DNA from: an uncultured Lachnospiraceae bacterium
GTDB taxonomy: Bacteria; Bacillota; Clostridia; Lachnospirales; Lachnospiraceae
Assembly (NCBI GenBank): GCA_910585075.1
Contig: CAJUED010000021.1
Span: 1-61,300, forward strand
Direction of reading: 5' to 3'
DNA: 61,300 nucleotides
A model generated the notes under the pieces. The model was not told the origin of the DNA and searched no databases. It worked only from the letters and a program-made list of their open reading frames with translations. Below are positions 60,790 through 61,300 of this stretch, in pieces. How positions within the stretch are numbered: the stretch's first letter is position 1; each line of letters starts with the position of its first letter. The position numbers and the translations under genes were made by a program.

Positions 60790-61248
60790 CTATGCTGATA
60801 ATAATTCCAGCATATCTTTCCTGTCCTTTGGCTCATATAAATAATATTCCGGCCTGGAACAGGTCTCTGCATAAGAATCTTTCCCCTCAAAGGAATCCAC
60901 TACCTCACGCTCCTCCCTTCCCATTTTCTGATAAGCTTTTCTTCCATACGCAGGGGGAAGCCATCCTTTCTGCCTTGCACCAAAGATGTTAAATTTCTTT
61001 AAAAGCTCCCCGTCCTTAAATTCAATATGGCATGTCCCTTTTTTATAGAAGCTGCAGGTAAAATACCGGAACTGAATATTTCTGGATTCTTGCCTGTCCT
61101 CTGCATTTTGTAGGATACAAGGAAGCGATGAACTGTCGGAAGAAATACCAGCCAGATAATCAAAGACTTTCTCTATGTCAGACAGCTTCTGGCATATGCT
61201 GTACCTGTATTGGAATTTATGGAAGATATTGCAGAATACATCATAGTG
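60790..61248 (-). pseudogene. DUF4942-like C-terminal fragment
   Basis: An open frame of 152 residues without a start codon: it follows a TAA at 61249-61251. It reads HYDVFCNIFHKFQYRYSI and later FNIFGARQKGWLPPAYGRKAY and REEREVVDSFEGKDSY, a C-terminal signature known from DUF4942/methyltransferase-type proteins of mobile elements. The upstream part is missing or in another frame, or lies past the window edge. Confidence 0.55.
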
Positions 61249-61300
61249 TTATTCGTAACTTTACCCACTCCCAATTACCCGAAAATTCTCCAAATTAAAA

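Larger units (their letters stand above)
34600..61300. mobile_element. Accessory region opened by a tyrosine integrase; right end outside window
   Basis: It starts between ychF (start codon 34553) and the integrase stop (34672) and continues to the window edge. It contains int, xis, a DUF927 protein, Rep-like genes, a resolvase, an Rpn nuclease, recombination genes and ParM/ParR-like genes, but no visible conjugation ATPase, relaxase or phage structural genes. It may be one integrative element or several nested ones. The exact ends were not found. Confidence 0.7.

Noticed and set aside
34600..61300. A full conjugative element with defined ends
   Set aside because: No relaxase, coupling protein or mating ATPase is visible, and no direct repeat of the left end was found on the right.

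Overview
The window reads as a chromosomal segment from a spore-forming Clostridia, most likely a Lachnospiraceae member. The evidence is a division and cell-wall (dcw) cluster that carries spoIIGA-sigE-sigG, DUF5688 proteins, and family-typical mobile genes. About 1-34.6 kb is core chromosome and almost entirely on the minus strand. From 34.6 kb to the right edge it is accessory DNA: AT-richer, full of orphan genes, and opened by a tyrosine integrase.

Core layout on the + coordinates: partial tRNA-Arg(CCG); a DUF5688 gene; efp; the shikimate genes aroQ-aroK-aroE with yqeG; a small conserved protein; a sugar O-methyltransferase-like gene; nrdR; a three-gene ABC-2 exporter; sigG; ymxH (plus strand); sigE; spoIIGA; ftsZ; ftsQ; murA; ftsW; murD; mraY; a split penicillin-binding protein (PBP); a second intact PBP; ftsL; rsmH; mraZ with its operator; lgt; ychF. 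Because transcription is leftward, the biological dcw order is mraZ-rsmH-ftsL-PBP-PBP-mraY-murD-ftsW-murA-ftsQ-ftsZ, followed by the sporulation sigma block spoIIGA-sigE and then sigG. murE, murF, murG, murB and ftsA are not in this cluster.

The most striking feature lies in that cluster. The second PBP gene, in the position that spoVD occupies in Bacillus, is cut in two by a 5,217-bp element (20954-26182). A 12-bp core (ACCGGGTTACAG) is repeated at both ends, exactly over the codons of the SxN active-site motif. The element carries a large serine recombinase, a small translationally coupled ORF, and a complete substrate-binding protein/permease/ATPase transporter with its own promoter and terminator. 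Joining the two cores restores one frame of about 576 codons. The circularised attachment site would have 12-bp inverted arms (11/12 match) around the core. This is the geometry of an excisable intervening element comparable in principle to skin in sigK, and I propose it as a candidate developmental or phase switch of a cell-wall enzyme.

The accessory region contains at least three modules. The first has integrase and excisionase, a DUF927-type helicase-like protein, and two diverging Rep-like genes around a 790-bp AT-rich gap that may be an origin. The second has a serine resolvase, an Rpn-type nuclease and its broken relatives. The third is plasmid-like, with DUF5688, a Rad52-like annealing protein, a YqaJ exonuclease, DUF932, small membrane peptides, XRE regulators with operators, a frameshifted EcsC-family gene and a ParM/ParR-like segregation pair. 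The right boundary of the accessory DNA is outside the window.

Non-coding structure is unusually rich. There is a dispersed 37-bp hairpin repeat with compensatory changes, a second structured GC-rich repeat, a 38-bp tandem repeat behind ftsL, an MraZ box with five GTGG-like sites, and a spoIIGA promoter with a 21-bp spacer.
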